From Moraxellaceae bacterium AER2_44_116 (GTDB lineage Bacteria > Pseudomonadota > Gammaproteobacteria > Pseudomonadales > Moraxellaceae), in the NCBI GenBank assembly GCA_006546595.1, contig VIAD01000035.1, positions 1 through 6,848 on the forward strand: a stretch of DNA of 6,848 nt, in the 5' to 3' direction. Numbering within the stretch: position 1 is the first letter of the stretch; every line of letters begins with the position of its first letter. The notes beneath the pieces were generated by a model. It saw only the letters and a list, made by a program, of their open reading frames with translations, had not been told where the DNA came from and did no database searches. The position numbers and the translations under genes were made by a program. Below, one piece after another: positions 1-6,353 of the stretch.

Positions 1-1108
1 CATAAGCCGTGCGGGTTTCACTGCGGGCATTAACCGCCGTTTCTGTCACTTGCGCTAGGGAACGCTGATAAATCGCTTCCGCCTGAGCAACACGGGTACT
101 ACCAAAATCAAACAACGGCAATTCCAAGCTCACTTCAACACCCGTTTGTTTGGGCGCATCCGAATAGGTATTGCGCTGATAACCAACATCTAGCACATTA
201 ACCAAACGGGTCACTTTACTGAGCTTCAGTGCTTTCGCCGTACTCTCAGCATGACGTTTAGCCAATTGCACATCAATGCGCTGGTTCATCGCTAACTGTT
301 CGACCTGATTTAATACGCGGGGTGTTGCAGGCAGGTCTGGCAGGGTTTCGGGTAAGGCCAGCGATTGGTCATTGTTGAGTCCCAACTGGCGTACCAGACG
401 CTCACGAGCCTGCGCCGCATCAGCCTGAGCGCGGACACGATTGGCCGTTGCTAAGGCATAAAAAGCCTGTTCCCGCGCTGCGTCCAAGCGGCTGATATTG
501 CCCGCAATCGCCAAATTGCGTGCCAAATCACGACCTGCCTCAGCCGCCTTTTGTACGTCAGCGGCATAACGCGCCCGCTGCATACTGGCGATAGCCTCAA
601 AATAGGCGGCACGGCTATCATGAGCCAATTTTAGTACCGACTGGACGGTGACCATTTTGGCGTTTTGATATTGTTGTTTAGCTATCGGTGCCCGCATGGG
701 TGACAACAACAAACCAATGACATCAAACACAATGCTGCGATCCACTTCATGCTCAGAGCCTTGTGTCAGTCGTGCCAAGCTCACACTAGGGTTACGTGGT
801 CTGGTGCTGGCCACTAACTCCGTTTCAGTAATACGTAAGTCGGCAAATTGCCGCTGGAGACGTGGATTGTTCAATAAGGCTAAAGTGACTGCATCTTCCG
901 CAGACAGTGGTTTGGCCAGTAGCGCAGCCGATGCCTGACGACGACCCTCCGTCGTGGTGGGTGTCGCTTGCTGATTGAGTAGACTTGCCGCCTGAGCGCG
1001 CACTTCACCTTCACCACCATCAGATGATAATGTGGCACAAGCCCCTAAGCTGCCTGCTAACAGAAGTGTCAACCCTAATTTATGCGGTAGTTTTAAGGGC
1101 TTCTTCAT
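1..1108 (-). CDS. TolC-family outer-membrane efflux lipoprotein (CusC/CzcC-like), 3' end beyond window
   Basis: Outer-membrane channel component of a tripartite efflux pump. The ATG at 1108-1106 opens a frame with no stop down to the left edge; about 369 residues are visible and the C-terminus is missing (the family is usually about 420-480 residues). The N-terminus MKKPLKLPHKLG is followed by a hydrophobic run and a lipobox L21-G22-A23-C24, so the mature protein should be acylated on C24. The rest is the Ala/Gln/Leu/Arg-rich helical pattern of the OEP (outer-membrane efflux protein) repeats, including LALLNNPRLQRQFADLRI near the start of the first repeat and VEVSLELPLFDFGSTR near the start of the second. 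The start codon overlaps the stop of the upstream Met/His-rich gene as ATGA, so the two are probably translationally coupled; AAGG about 11 bases upstream is a modest ribosome site. A divergent CusRS-type regulator pair points to Cu/Ag efflux, but Zn/Cd/Co export is also possible without the RND gene. Confidence 0.9.
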   Translation of the reverse strand, partial: MKKPLKLPHKLGLTLLLAGSLGACATLSSDGGEGEVRAQAASLLNQQATPTTTEGRRQASAALLAKPLSAEDAVTLALLNNPRLQRQFADLRITETELVASTRPRNPSVSLARLTQGSEHEVDRSIVFDVIGLLLSPMRAPIAKQQYQNAKMVTVQSVLKLAHDSRAAYFEAIASMQRARYAADVQKAAEAGRDLARNLAIAGNISRLDAAREQAFYALATANRVRAQADAAQARERLVRQLGLNNDQSLALPETLPDLPATPRVLNQVEQLAMNQRIDVQLAKRHAESTAKALKLSKVTRLVNVLDVGYQRNTYSDAPKQTGVEVSLELPLFDFGSTRVAQAEAIYQRSLAQVTETAVNARSETRTAY

Positions 1109-1479
1109 TTATGCTGACCTTTTTCTGAGGTATGGTTGGATGGCATAGTCTCAGGTGACATGGTGGGCATTTTCATGTCTTGATGATTCATCCCGCCATG
1201 CCCATCCTGTTTGGTCATATTGTTCATATCCATGACAGGCTGCGATGGTTGAGCTTTAGGTTGAGGCATATCAGGCATCGCCATACCCGAATGGCCTGCA
1301 TGTCCCGATGATTCAGCGGTGACTAAGCGATGAGTCTCCTGCCAATCACGCACCGCAGGTTCTTGCCAGCCCTGATAATCTTGCAACGGACTGACATAAG
1401 TATCCTGCTCGCCCACACCTTCCGCCAAGGCCAGCACAGGCTGTTGTAATAACGCACAGGCCAAAAAGAACCACTTCAT
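1105..1479 (-). CDS. Small secreted Met/His-rich putative metal-binding protein of the efflux operon
   Basis: A 124-residue protein with a Sec signal peptide (MKWFFLACALLQQPVLALA, cleavage probably near residue 19), then an acidic/aromatic segment SPLQDYQGWQEPAVRDWQET (30-49) and a low-complexity tail. The tail holds eleven Met (66, 68, 71, 83, 85, 88, 97, 102, 104, 107, 112) and six His (60, 63, 94, 99, 116, 123), with MAM, MDM and MKM pairs; such thioether-rich periplasmic tails bind Cu(I)/Ag(I) in other proteins. From memory, small proteins with a similar DY-x-x-W...DW motif lie directly before cusC/czcC-type genes in other Proteobacteria and have no settled function. It is not a CusF (no OB-fold pattern seen). 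The ATG at 1479 is preceded by GGGG. It is first in the leftward operon and its TGA overlaps the ATG of the channel gene. A periplasmic metal chaperone or buffer role is inferred. Confidence 0.85.
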   Translation of the reverse strand: MKWFFLACALLQQPVLALAEGVGEQDTYVSPLQDYQGWQEPAVRDWQETHRLVTAESSGHAGHSGMAMPDMPQPKAQPSQPVMDMNNMTKQDGHGGMNHQDMKMPTMSPETMPSNHTSEKGQHK

Positions 1480-1589
1480 AATCGCCCCATCGTCAATGAG
1501 TTAACACAAAACGCTCTCCTACTCAGTAGATAACAAGGTCTGTCTGAGAGGAGTCATGGTCATCATGGACTGGCCGTACCAACACAAAG

Positions 1590-1624
1590 ATGACACAAAA
1601 ATTACATTTTTGTTATCTTGTCAT
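1590..1624. promoter_or_regulatory. Putative CusR/CopR-type operator half-sites
   Basis: An imperfect palindrome ATTACA-N4-TGTTAT (1601-1616, one mismatch from perfect symmetry) lies inside a wider pair ATGACA (1590-1595) and TGTCAT (1619-1624). The published E. coli CusR box is an inverted pair of ATGACA-like half-sites, and related Cu/Zn regulators use TTACA...TGTAA pairs. Position between the divergent operons supports a binding site for the regulator encoded at 1693, serving both directions. Which pair is the true box is not clear. Confidence 0.55.
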
Positions 1625-1647
1625 CAGTGAGCACAAAAGCGTTTATT
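1618..1647 (+). promoter_or_regulatory. Possible promoter for the regulator-kinase operon
   Basis: TTGTCA (1618-1623, five of six to TTGACA) and TTTATT (1642-1647, a weak -10) are separated by 18 bases, giving a start near 1654 and a leader of about 40 bases. The -35 overlaps the right operator half-site, as expected where a regulator controls its own transcription. The -10 is poor, so this is tentative. Confidence 0.3.
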
Positions 1648-1692
1648 GTGAAGGCCTTACACTCACTAACGTGATGACTTGGATAGAGAACT

Positions 1693-2385
1693 ATGAAAAT
1701 TCTGCTCGTCGAGGACGAGGTAAAAACAGGGGATTACCTGAAACAAGGGTTAACCGAAGCGGGCTATATTACCGACTGGGTTAAAGACGGCCTGAGTGGT
1801 CAGCATCAGGCGAGTACCGATGACTATGATTTAGTGATTCTGGATGTCATGCTGCCTGAACTGAATGGCTGGCAAGTCTTGGCCGCGATTCGGCGCGCAG
1901 GCAAAACCATGCCCGTTCTGTTTTTAACTGCCCGCGATCAAGTGGAAGATCGGGTAAAAGGGCTAGAACTAGGAGCGGACGACTACTTAGTTAAACCCTT
2001 TGCCTTCGCCGAGTTATTGGCACGGGTCAAAACCTTGCTGCGTCGTGGACGTATTCGTGAAGACGATATGCTTCAGGTGGCCGACTTGGAGTTGGATATT
2101 CGCCGTCGGCGCGCCATACGAGCAGGCAGACGTATAGACCTGACCGCCAAAGAATTTGCGCTACTGGAACTACTCATGCGCCGCCAAGGTGAAATCCTCC
2201 CGCATTCGTTAATCGCGTCTCAGGTTTGGGATATGAATTTTAATAGTGACACCAATGTTGTTGAGGTCGCCATTAAACGGTTACGCACTAAGGTTGATAC
2301 GCCTGCGGACACTAAACTGATACGCACCGTGCGCGGTATGGGCTATGTGCTGGAGGAAGCGTCCGATGATTTTTCGGCTACCTAA
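1693..2385 (+). CDS. cusR: OmpR-family heavy-metal response regulator (CusR/CopR-like)
   Basis: A cytoplasmic two-component transcription activator of 230 residues, the usual size. The N-terminal receiver domain (1-115) has the acidic pocket E7-D8, phospho-acceptor D51 in VILDVMLPELNGW, T79 in FLTARD and K101 in YLVKPF. The C-terminal winged-helix DNA-binding domain (about 125-225) carries LTAKEFALLELLMRRQGE, the recognition-helix stretch SDTNVVEVAIKRLRTKVD, and the wing motif IRTVRGMGYVL. Segments such as MKILLVEDEVKTGDYLKQGL are typical of the CusR/CopR/PcoR/CzcR branch. The ATG at 1693 follows TAGAGAA. The gene overlaps the kinase gene by 20 bases, so both are made from one message, and the likely operator lies at 1590-1624. 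Branch assignment to copper/silver rather than zinc/cadmium is an inference. Confidence 0.95.
   Translation: MKILLVEDEVKTGDYLKQGLTEAGYITDWVKDGLSGQHQASTDDYDLVILDVMLPELNGWQVLAAIRRAGKTMPVLFLTARDQVEDRVKGLELGADDYLVKPFAFAELLARVKTLLRRGRIREDDMLQVADLELDIRRRRAIRAGRRIDLTAKEFALLELLMRRQGEILPHSLIASQVWDMNFNSDTNVVEVAIKRLRTKVDTPADTKLIRTVRGMGYVLEEASDDFSAT
2352..2357 (+). promoter_or_regulatory. Ribosome binding site that fixes the kinase start
   Basis: GGAGGA lies eight bases before the ATG at 2366, inside the end of the regulator gene. An earlier in-frame ATG at 2345 has no such site and would add seven residues (MCWRKRP) absent from typical kinase starts, so 2366 is preferred. Confidence 0.8.
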
Positions 2386-3769
2386 TACCATTGCTGTTCG
2401 TACCAGTCTATTATTCACCTTGTTAGCGGCGGGCGTGTTAGTCGTGATGGGACTGATGATTAGATCGTCGGTTAGTCATCACTTCAATGAGCTGGACTCG
2501 GCTTTACTCGAAGGCAAACTAGAGCTGATTCACCATATCCTGCTCGACAATACTGCACCTGATGACGCGGCACGTATTAAGCAACTGTCTAATTCACTGG
2601 TTGGTCATCATGATTTAGTCGTGCGTGTAGATCGTCCCGCAGGACAGACGTTTTTTGCCGAAGGACATACCGCCATTCCCGATCAGACTTTATTAGAACC
2701 ACAACTTATTCGTAGCAAACAGGCGTTCAAACTGAGCGCGTGGGTTGTCGATGGTATCGCGTATCAAGGCTTTGCCGCACAACTGCCGACAGGCATTAAC
2801 AATGACGTATTTATTGTTGCCATTGGCACAGAAACCACCCATCATCAAATGTTTCTGCATGATTTTGAACGGCAACTGGTACTGGTAGGCGGCAGTGGTC
2901 TGCTATTAATTGCACTGTTAAGCTGGTTGGCGGCACGTCGCGGATTACGCCCTGTACAAACAATGGCGGTTGTTGCCGAAGGTATCTCCGCGCAACAGCT
3001 ACAACAACGCTTAGCCTCTGAAAGTGTCCCGCTCGAACTACAACCCTTAGCCCGCGCATTTAACGCCATGCTGGATCGTTTGGGCGACTCCCTGCAACGT
3101 CTGTCCGAGTTCTCGTCTGACCTTGCCCATGAGCTACGGACTCCAATCAATAATCTGATGACCCAGACTCAAGTCTCGTTGGCCAAGCCGCGCACGGCGC
3201 AGGACTATCAGGAAATTCTTTATTCTAGCCTTGAAGAGTATGAGCGATTAGCACGCATGATTTCCGACATGCTGTTTCTAGCGAAGGCAGATAATGGCTT
3301 GATGATGCCTAACCAGCAGACGATAGAACTGTCCGCTGAAATAGATGCGTTACTGGAGTTTTATGATGCGCTGGCCGCCGAGAAAGCCATACATCTGCAT
3401 CGTGAAGGTCATGGCGTGATTTTGGGCGACTCGCTGATGATTCGCCGCGCTTTCAGTAATTTGTTATCGAATGCCATTCGCCATACGTCTGCTGGCGGTA
3501 GCATCACGCTGTCAATCACCCAAGAAGAAAATACCAGAACCGTACATATCGAAAACACGGGGGCTGATATTCCAGCAGAGCAGATTTCACGGATTTTTGA
3601 CCGTTTTTATCGTGGGGATGCCTCACGGCAAAGAACCGATGAAGGCGCGGGTTTGGGATTGGCGATTACCCAGTCCATTGTTCGTGCTCATCATGGTGAT
3701 GTTTCTGTGGTTTCTGGTCAAGGCAAAACACGGTTTTCGGTGACGTTGCCTATTGTTATGGTAAATTAG
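2366..3769 (+). CDS. cusS: Heavy-metal sensor histidine kinase (CusS/CopS-like)
   Basis: An inner-membrane sensor kinase, 467 residues from the ATG at 2366, close to the usual CusS length. Order of parts: first membrane helix about 14-32; periplasmic sensor about 33-170; second membrane helix about 171-190; HAMP about 191-245 starting at RRGLRPV; dimerisation/phospho-acceptor domain with H255 in SSDLAHELRTPINNL; ATPase domain with N box N365-LLSNAIRHT, the ENTGADIP motif (396-403), FDRFYRGD (411-418) and G2 box EGAGLGLAI (426-434). The periplasmic part holds several His pairs (38-39, 56-57, 81-82, 159-160, plus 165); HHF just after helix 1 recalls the His-Phe metal-site residues reported for E. 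coli CusS, and the sensed ion is probably Cu(I) or Ag(I). It overlaps the regulator gene by 20 bases and should act only with it. All catalytic motifs look intact. Confidence 0.95.
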   Translation: MIFRLPNTIAVRTSLLFTLLAAGVLVVMGLMIRSSVSHHFNELDSALLEGKLELIHHILLDNTAPDDAARIKQLSNSLVGHHDLVVRVDRPAGQTFFAEGHTAIPDQTLLEPQLIRSKQAFKLSAWVVDGIAYQGFAAQLPTGINNDVFIVAIGTETTHHQMFLHDFERQLVLVGGSGLLLIALLSWLAARRGLRPVQTMAVVAEGISAQQLQQRLASESVPLELQPLARAFNAMLDRLGDSLQRLSEFSSDLAHELRTPINNLMTQTQVSLAKPRTAQDYQEILYSSLEEYERLARMISDMLFLAKADNGLMMPNQQTIELSAEIDALLEFYDALAAEKAIHLHREGHGVILGDSLMIRRAFSNLLSNAIRHTSAGGSITLSITQEENTRTVHIENTGADIPAEQISRIFDRFYRGDASRQRTDEGAGLGLAITQSIVRAHHGDVSVVSGQGKTRFSVTLPIVMVN

Positions 3770-3770
3770 T

Positions 3771-3782
3771 TAATCTAGATTA
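3771..3782. repeat. 12-base perfect palindrome just after the kinase gene
   Basis: TAATCTAGATTA begins two bases after the kinase stop. It is AT-rich with no T-run following, so it is a poor intrinsic terminator; it may be chance or part of the palindrome cluster that follows. Confidence 0.4.
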
Positions 3783-3813
3783 GGTGTATTAGGTGAAAAG
3801 AAACGAAAATGAG

Positions 3814-3829
3814 CTAATCGGCCAATTAG
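3814..3829. repeat. 16-base near-perfect palindrome, first of a cluster
   Basis: CTAATCGGCCAATTAG has seven of eight symmetric base pairs. It lies in the 236-base gap between the kinase stop and the resolvase stop, a place where no gene product is convincing, and is followed by two more inverted repeats at 3841 and 3880. Function unknown; a recombination or protein-binding site is possible. Confidence 0.5.
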
Positions 3830-3840
3830 AGTCACCCAAC

Positions 3841-3867
3841 TTGGCTATCGTCCAACACCATAGCCAA
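3841..3867. repeat. Inverted repeat with 8-base arms
   Basis: TTGGCTAT (3841-3848) and ATAGCCAA (3860-3867) form exact arms around an 11-base centre. The core TGGCT recurs directly at 3890 and 3905, and CGGCTA at 3918, so the whole 3841-3925 stretch shares one motif family. This fits repeated binding of one protein better than a terminator, because no T-run follows either side. Confidence 0.55.
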
Positions 3868-3879
3868 CAATCAAAAATA

Positions 3880-3919
3880 CGATATAAGTTGGCTGGCAAT
3901 CTTTTGGCTACTTATATCG
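3880..3919. repeat. Inverted repeat with 10-base arms
   Basis: CGATATAAGT (3880-3889) and ACTTATATCG (3910-3919) are exact complements 20 bases apart. Two TGGCT copies lie inside the spacer. A 40-base symmetric site of this size next to a serine recombinase is compatible with a crossover or accessory site, but the motif differs from the TCCG array upstream of that gene, so binding by the same protein is uncertain. Confidence 0.55.
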
Positions 3920-4005
3920 GCTATGTCACATTCACGAGACGACTGCACGAAATATCAGTAATTGAATGCACTAGGTCAACATCAAAAAGTACGCTCACTG
4001 TTTTA

Positions 4006-4593
4006 TTAAGATGGCTTCAATGCACACTCTCTAATCCGCATAATAGTCTGACGACTGGTTTTAAATTCCCTAGCCAACTCAGCAACACTCTTGCCAGAAC
4101 CAAGAGCTGCTAGAACCTTTACACGTTCCTCGTTATTTAAAGAGGAAGGACGACCAAAACGCTTTCCTGCTGCTCTTGCGCGATTAATGCCCGACTGAGT
4201 ACGTTCAATCAATAAATCTCGTTCAAACTCAGCCACAGCCGCAATGACCTGCATGGTCATTTTGCCCGAAGAACTGGTTAAGTCCACACCGCCTAAAGCC
4301 AAACAATGAACTCGAACACCAAGGTCTGCCAGATGTTCTACGGTTGCTCGGACATCCATCGCATTTCGGCCTAAACGATCCAACTTGGTGACCACTAAAA
4401 TATCGCCCTGCTCTAATCGGTCAAGTAACTTACTAAAAGCAGGCCGTTCTTTAGCGGCGACAGAGCCACTGATACTTTCTTCGATCAATCGACGGGGTTG
4501 AATGGCAAATCCAGCCGTTTTAATTTCGAGACTTTGGTTTTGGGTGGTTTGGTCAGCCGTAGAGACACGACAGTAAGCAAAAACGCGCGACAT
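4006..4593 (-). CDS. Small serine recombinase (resolvase/invertase family)
   Basis: A site-specific recombinase that cuts DNA through a serine and, in this family, resolves plasmid or transposon dimers or inverts segments. The 195 residues match the compact resolvase/invertase size. The catalytic domain (1-140) starts MSRVFAYCRVSTADQ with R9 and nucleophile S11, continues with G63-D64 and TKLDRLGRN (69-77; D72, R73, R76 are the family's catalytic cluster), and ends in the long helix AEFERDLLIERTQSGI (121-136). GRPSS (147-151) leads to a C-terminal helix-turn-helix (about 152-189; SVAELAREFKTSRQTIMRI). No large C-terminal domain is present, so it is not an integrase of the large-serine type. 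The ATG at 4593 lies just downstream of the TCCG repeat array, the expected place for its own res/operator. No transposase gene is in the window, so a role in multimer resolution or island maintenance is as likely as transposition. Confidence 0.95.
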   Translation of the reverse strand: MSRVFAYCRVSTADQTTQNQSLEIKTAGFAIQPRRLIEESISGSVAAKERPAFSKLLDRLEQGDILVVTKLDRLGRNAMDVRATVEHLADLGVRVHCLALGGVDLTSSSGKMTMQVIAAVAEFERDLLIERTQSGINRARAAGKRFGRPSSLNNEERVKVLAALGSGKSVAELAREFKTSRQTIMRIRECALKPS

Positions 4594-4602
4594 GGGCTTT
4601 AA

Positions 4603-4706
4603 TCCGTCCGAAAATACTGTACGGATTATAAATCATGTCCGTAATATGTTTAACCTATTTTTCGGACACATCCGTAACAGGATGTCCGAATATGAGTGGT
4701 TTCGGA
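4603..4706. repeat. Array of eight TCCG half-sites: candidate res site/operator of the resolvase
   Basis: Forward TCCG half-sites begin at 4603, 4607, 4638, 4671 and 4685; reverse copies (CGGA) end at 4625, 4666 and 4706. They pair into inverted repeats: TACGGA/TCCGTA (4620-4625 with 4638-4643), TTCGGACA/TGTCCGAA (4661-4668 with 4683-4690, exact 8-base arms) and TCCGAA/TTCGGA (4685-4690 with 4701-4706). AT-rich centres and several dimer sites of 22-30 bases directly upstream of the gene are the layout of Tn3/gamma-delta-type res sites, whose half-sites also begin TGTCCG/TGTCNG. Exact subsite limits and the crossover dinucleotide cannot be fixed by eye. Confidence 0.65.
4625..4652 (-). promoter_or_regulatory. 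Resolvase promoter, embedded in the repeat array
   Basis: Reading leftward, a perfect TATAAT occupies 4630-4625; sixteen bases upstream is TAAACA (4652-4647), a weak -35. Transcription would begin near 4618, about 25 bases before the ATG. The -10 sits between the arms TACGGA and TCCGTA, so resolvase bound there would shut its own promoter, the standard arrangement for Tn3-type tnpR. Confidence 0.55.
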
Positions 4707-4814
4707 TGCAGTGAAAACAATTTATGACTAAGCACAGTGAGCCGGGAAAATACCCATTTCACATTTACGTCTTGATTCGATTGATATTAGTTTTAATCAC
4801 TGCCGTGATGGTTT

Positions 4815-6005
4815 CTACGGTAGATGGCCTGATTTTGGGTCTTGGTTGAGTATGTCACCCGCCTGATGCGCCATAGCCACGATTTGATCTATGGTTTGGG
4901 TACTGAGACGAAGAGGCAGTCCCGCATTTTTTGCCAAAGCCAGCAAATGTTCTCGTGCTGGATATAAGCTTTCGCCTTCTATATCCATTTGGTGGTGACC
5001 ATTTAGTCCCGTATTAAAGGTGAGGTCATATGCAGGAGAGAGCATCCACTCTCCACGTGAGCTCATCAGATAAGAAAAGTTTTTGGTGTGATCATCTCGG
5101 TTGTGCATACACACATTAAAAACGCATTGCGCGAATGCTTTTTGAACTTCGGCTTCATTCTTGGTCATAAACCGTGTCATACGCAGGAAAATATTATAAC
5201 TACAGTCGGGAATACGAAAGTTGGCATGCAATGCGCCCGCGAGGCTGTGCATAGGAATGCGTATATCGCCTTGTCGGTCAAAGCGTTTGATGACCAAAGC
5301 ATTTAAAGCATTATTCACGGATAAAAACTGAAAATCTGGCACGTCCAGACCACATACCTGCGCGATTTGCAAATACGCTGCTTCAATGGCACATACTTCG
5401 AGATGTTCATTTTGTGCAGGGAACTTCACCAGCCATGGTTCAGCTCCGTCAAAAGGCTTCGTACTCATTTGCCGTGTTATGGATTGGTAATATACCAATG
5501 CTTTTGGCCGAGCTCCTTGAGGTGATCCGCCAGTGAGTGCCAGTTCGGCGAGTACTTTGGTATCTTGATCTTGTTGTACCTGCACAATGCCATCGGCAAT
5601 GTCAAAAAAGTTCAGGGCAGCCGTTTGACCATCAATATCCATTGTGGGCATGTAAGACAATGCCCCCATGGTATGTTCCCCGAGAAAAGCGAGTCGTTCA
5701 AAAGGATGGATTTGATACGGTTCACGTCCCAGATATTTCTTGAAATAACGATCCATCAAGAGCATACCCCAACCATCTGGCAAACTATCTGCAAAAAGAC
5801 CCGCTAATTGGAGCGGCTGTGTTGGAAAACTATAGGTTTGATTAGAGAGCAGTAAATAACGGGGGGAGAGTTCCAAACCTTCAGCGATTGCGTCGCTTGA
5901 GTATTCAAAAAGTGTTTGCTTTCCATCCGATGCCAGCGTTCCGAGCAACCAGTGCTGACCCCAACCATTATAGTAAACATGCAGTTTATAGAGTGTTTTT
6001 TTCAT
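4815..6005 (-). CDS. hipA: HipA-family serine/threonine kinase toxin
   Basis: Toxin of a HipBA-type pair. E. coli HipA phosphorylates glutamyl-tRNA synthetase and causes dormancy; the target here is unknown. From the ATG at 6005 the protein has 396 residues, slightly short of the usual 410-440. An N-terminal HipA subdomain (1-110; LHVYYNGW, LFADSLPDGWG) is followed by the Gly-rich ATP loop TGGSPQGARPKAL (158-170) with S161 near the E. coli autophosphorylation serine, WLVKF (191-195), the catalytic loop HNRDDHTKNF (301-310; D304 and N309 keep the D-x4-N spacing) and the metal-binding D327 in MLSPAYDLTF, 23 residues after D304 as in E. coli. The start is uncertain: a GTG at 6056 (17 more residues, overlapping the antitoxin gene) has a better ribosome site, AAGGGG, whereas ATG 6005 fits the family N-terminus but lacks one. 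It is last in the leftward pair, 28 bases after the antitoxin stop. Confidence 0.92.
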   Translation of the reverse strand: MKKTLYKLHVYYNGWGQHWLLGTLASDGKQTLFEYSSDAIAEGLELSPRYLLLSNQTYSFPTQPLQLAGLFADSLPDGWGMLLMDRYFKKYLGREPYQIHPFERLAFLGEHTMGALSYMPTMDIDGQTAALNFFDIADGIVQVQQDQDTKVLAELALTGGSPQGARPKALVYYQSITRQMSTKPFDGAEPWLVKFPAQNEHLEVCAIEAAYLQIAQVCGLDVPDFQFLSVNNALNALVIKRFDRQGDIRIPMHSLAGALHANFRIPDCSYNIFLRMTRFMTKNEAEVQKAFAQCVFNVCMHNRDDHTKNFSYLMSSRGEWMLSPAYDLTFNTGLNGHHQMDIEGESLYPAREHLLALAKNAGLPLRLSTQTIDQIVAMAHQAGDILNQDPKSGHLP

Positions 6006-6033
6006 AGAATTTGAGGAGAAAAATACATTGTTA

Positions 6034-6342
6034 TCAGGTATGTTTACGTGACGCACGCTTACGCCCCTTCAGGGCATGTTGCTGTTCTAGGGCATCAATC
6101 GTGAGAGTCCTAGACTGCAATAAGGTGTTGAAGTCTTCTATCTTGCCCAGTGCCATCACTAAACGAATAAAATTGCTAAGCGTTGTCCCTTCCCCCTGCT
6201 CAAAGCGTTGAAGCGTGGCAACACCAATAGCCGCTTTTGCGGCTAATTTTGATTGTGACAGACCTCTAGCAATACGCATATCTGCTAGACGTTTGCCCAA
6301 TTCTGCTCTGATTTCTGGTTCGGTTGCAAAGTCAAAGTTCAT
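6034..6342 (-). CDS. hipB: HipB-like Xre-family antitoxin
   Basis: A 102-residue DNA-binding protein that in this family neutralises HipA and represses the operon. The Xre/Cro helix-turn-helix spans about residues 14-67: RLADMRIARGLSQSKLAAKA, then the recognition helix in GVATLQRFEQGEGTTLSNFI and LVMALGKIEDF. The C-terminus is basic (LKGRKRASRKHT) rather than ending in the Trp-tailed segment of E. coli HipB, so the HipA contact may differ. The ATG at 6342 is preceded by an AT-rich leader without a clear Shine-Dalgarno sequence. Its upstream DNA contains the direct repeats and palindromes expected of operators. The gene sits directly before the kinase gene, in the order typical of hipBA. Confidence 0.92.
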   Translation of the reverse strand: MNFDFATEPEIRAELGKRLADMRIARGLSQSKLAAKAAIGVATLQRFEQGEGTTLSNFIRLVMALGKIEDFNTLLQSRTLTIDALEQQHALKGRKRASRKHT

Positions 6343-6353
6343 ATTGGTATTGT

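Larger units (their letters stand above)
1480..1692. promoter_or_regulatory. Divergent control region between the efflux operon and the regulator genes
   Basis: This 213-base stretch separates two divergent starts and must hold both promoters. It is AT-rich in its right half, where the palindromic half-sites at 1590-1624 lie. The only smaller symmetry elsewhere is CTACTCAGTAG at 1519-1529. No convincing -35/-10 pair could be assigned to the leftward promoter, which is common for promoters that need a metal-responsive activator. No alternative small gene is supported here: the rightward open frame from 1590 runs into the regulator gene out of frame and looks random. Confidence 0.7.

Noticed and set aside
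696..938. Rightward 80-codon open frame inside the channel gene
   Set aside because: It lies wholly antisense to the well-supported TolC-family gene and is a frame shadow.
1590..1784. Rightward 64-codon open frame starting at the operator
   Set aside because: It overlaps the response-regulator gene in another frame, covers the promoter, and its product has no protein-like pattern.
2345..2365. Upstream in-frame ATG as the kinase start
   Set aside because: It lacks a ribosome site and adds MCWRKRP; GGAGGA eight bases before ATG 2366 is decisive.
2811..3150. Leftward open frames within the sensor kinase gene
   Set aside because: They are frame shadows of an intact histidine kinase with all catalytic motifs.
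3783..3821. Possible Tn3-type 38-base terminal repeat containing ACGAAAA
   Set aside because: Only the ACGAAAA core matches well; the outer GGGG and inner TAAG ends do not, and no inverse copy was found on the right side of the window.
3793..4113. Rightward 106-codon open frame between kinase and resolvase
   Set aside because: It crosses the palindrome cluster and 108 bases of the resolvase 3' end antisense, has no ribosome site beyond a weak GGTG, and its composition looks random.
4796..4809. Hairpin ATCAC-TGCC-GTGAT just after the hipA stop, as a terminator
   Set aside because: The stem is only five pairs and there is no T-run in the leftward direction.
5088..5807. Several rightward open frames within hipA
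   Set aside because: They are antisense to the HipA gene, whose kinase motifs are continuous across the whole stretch.
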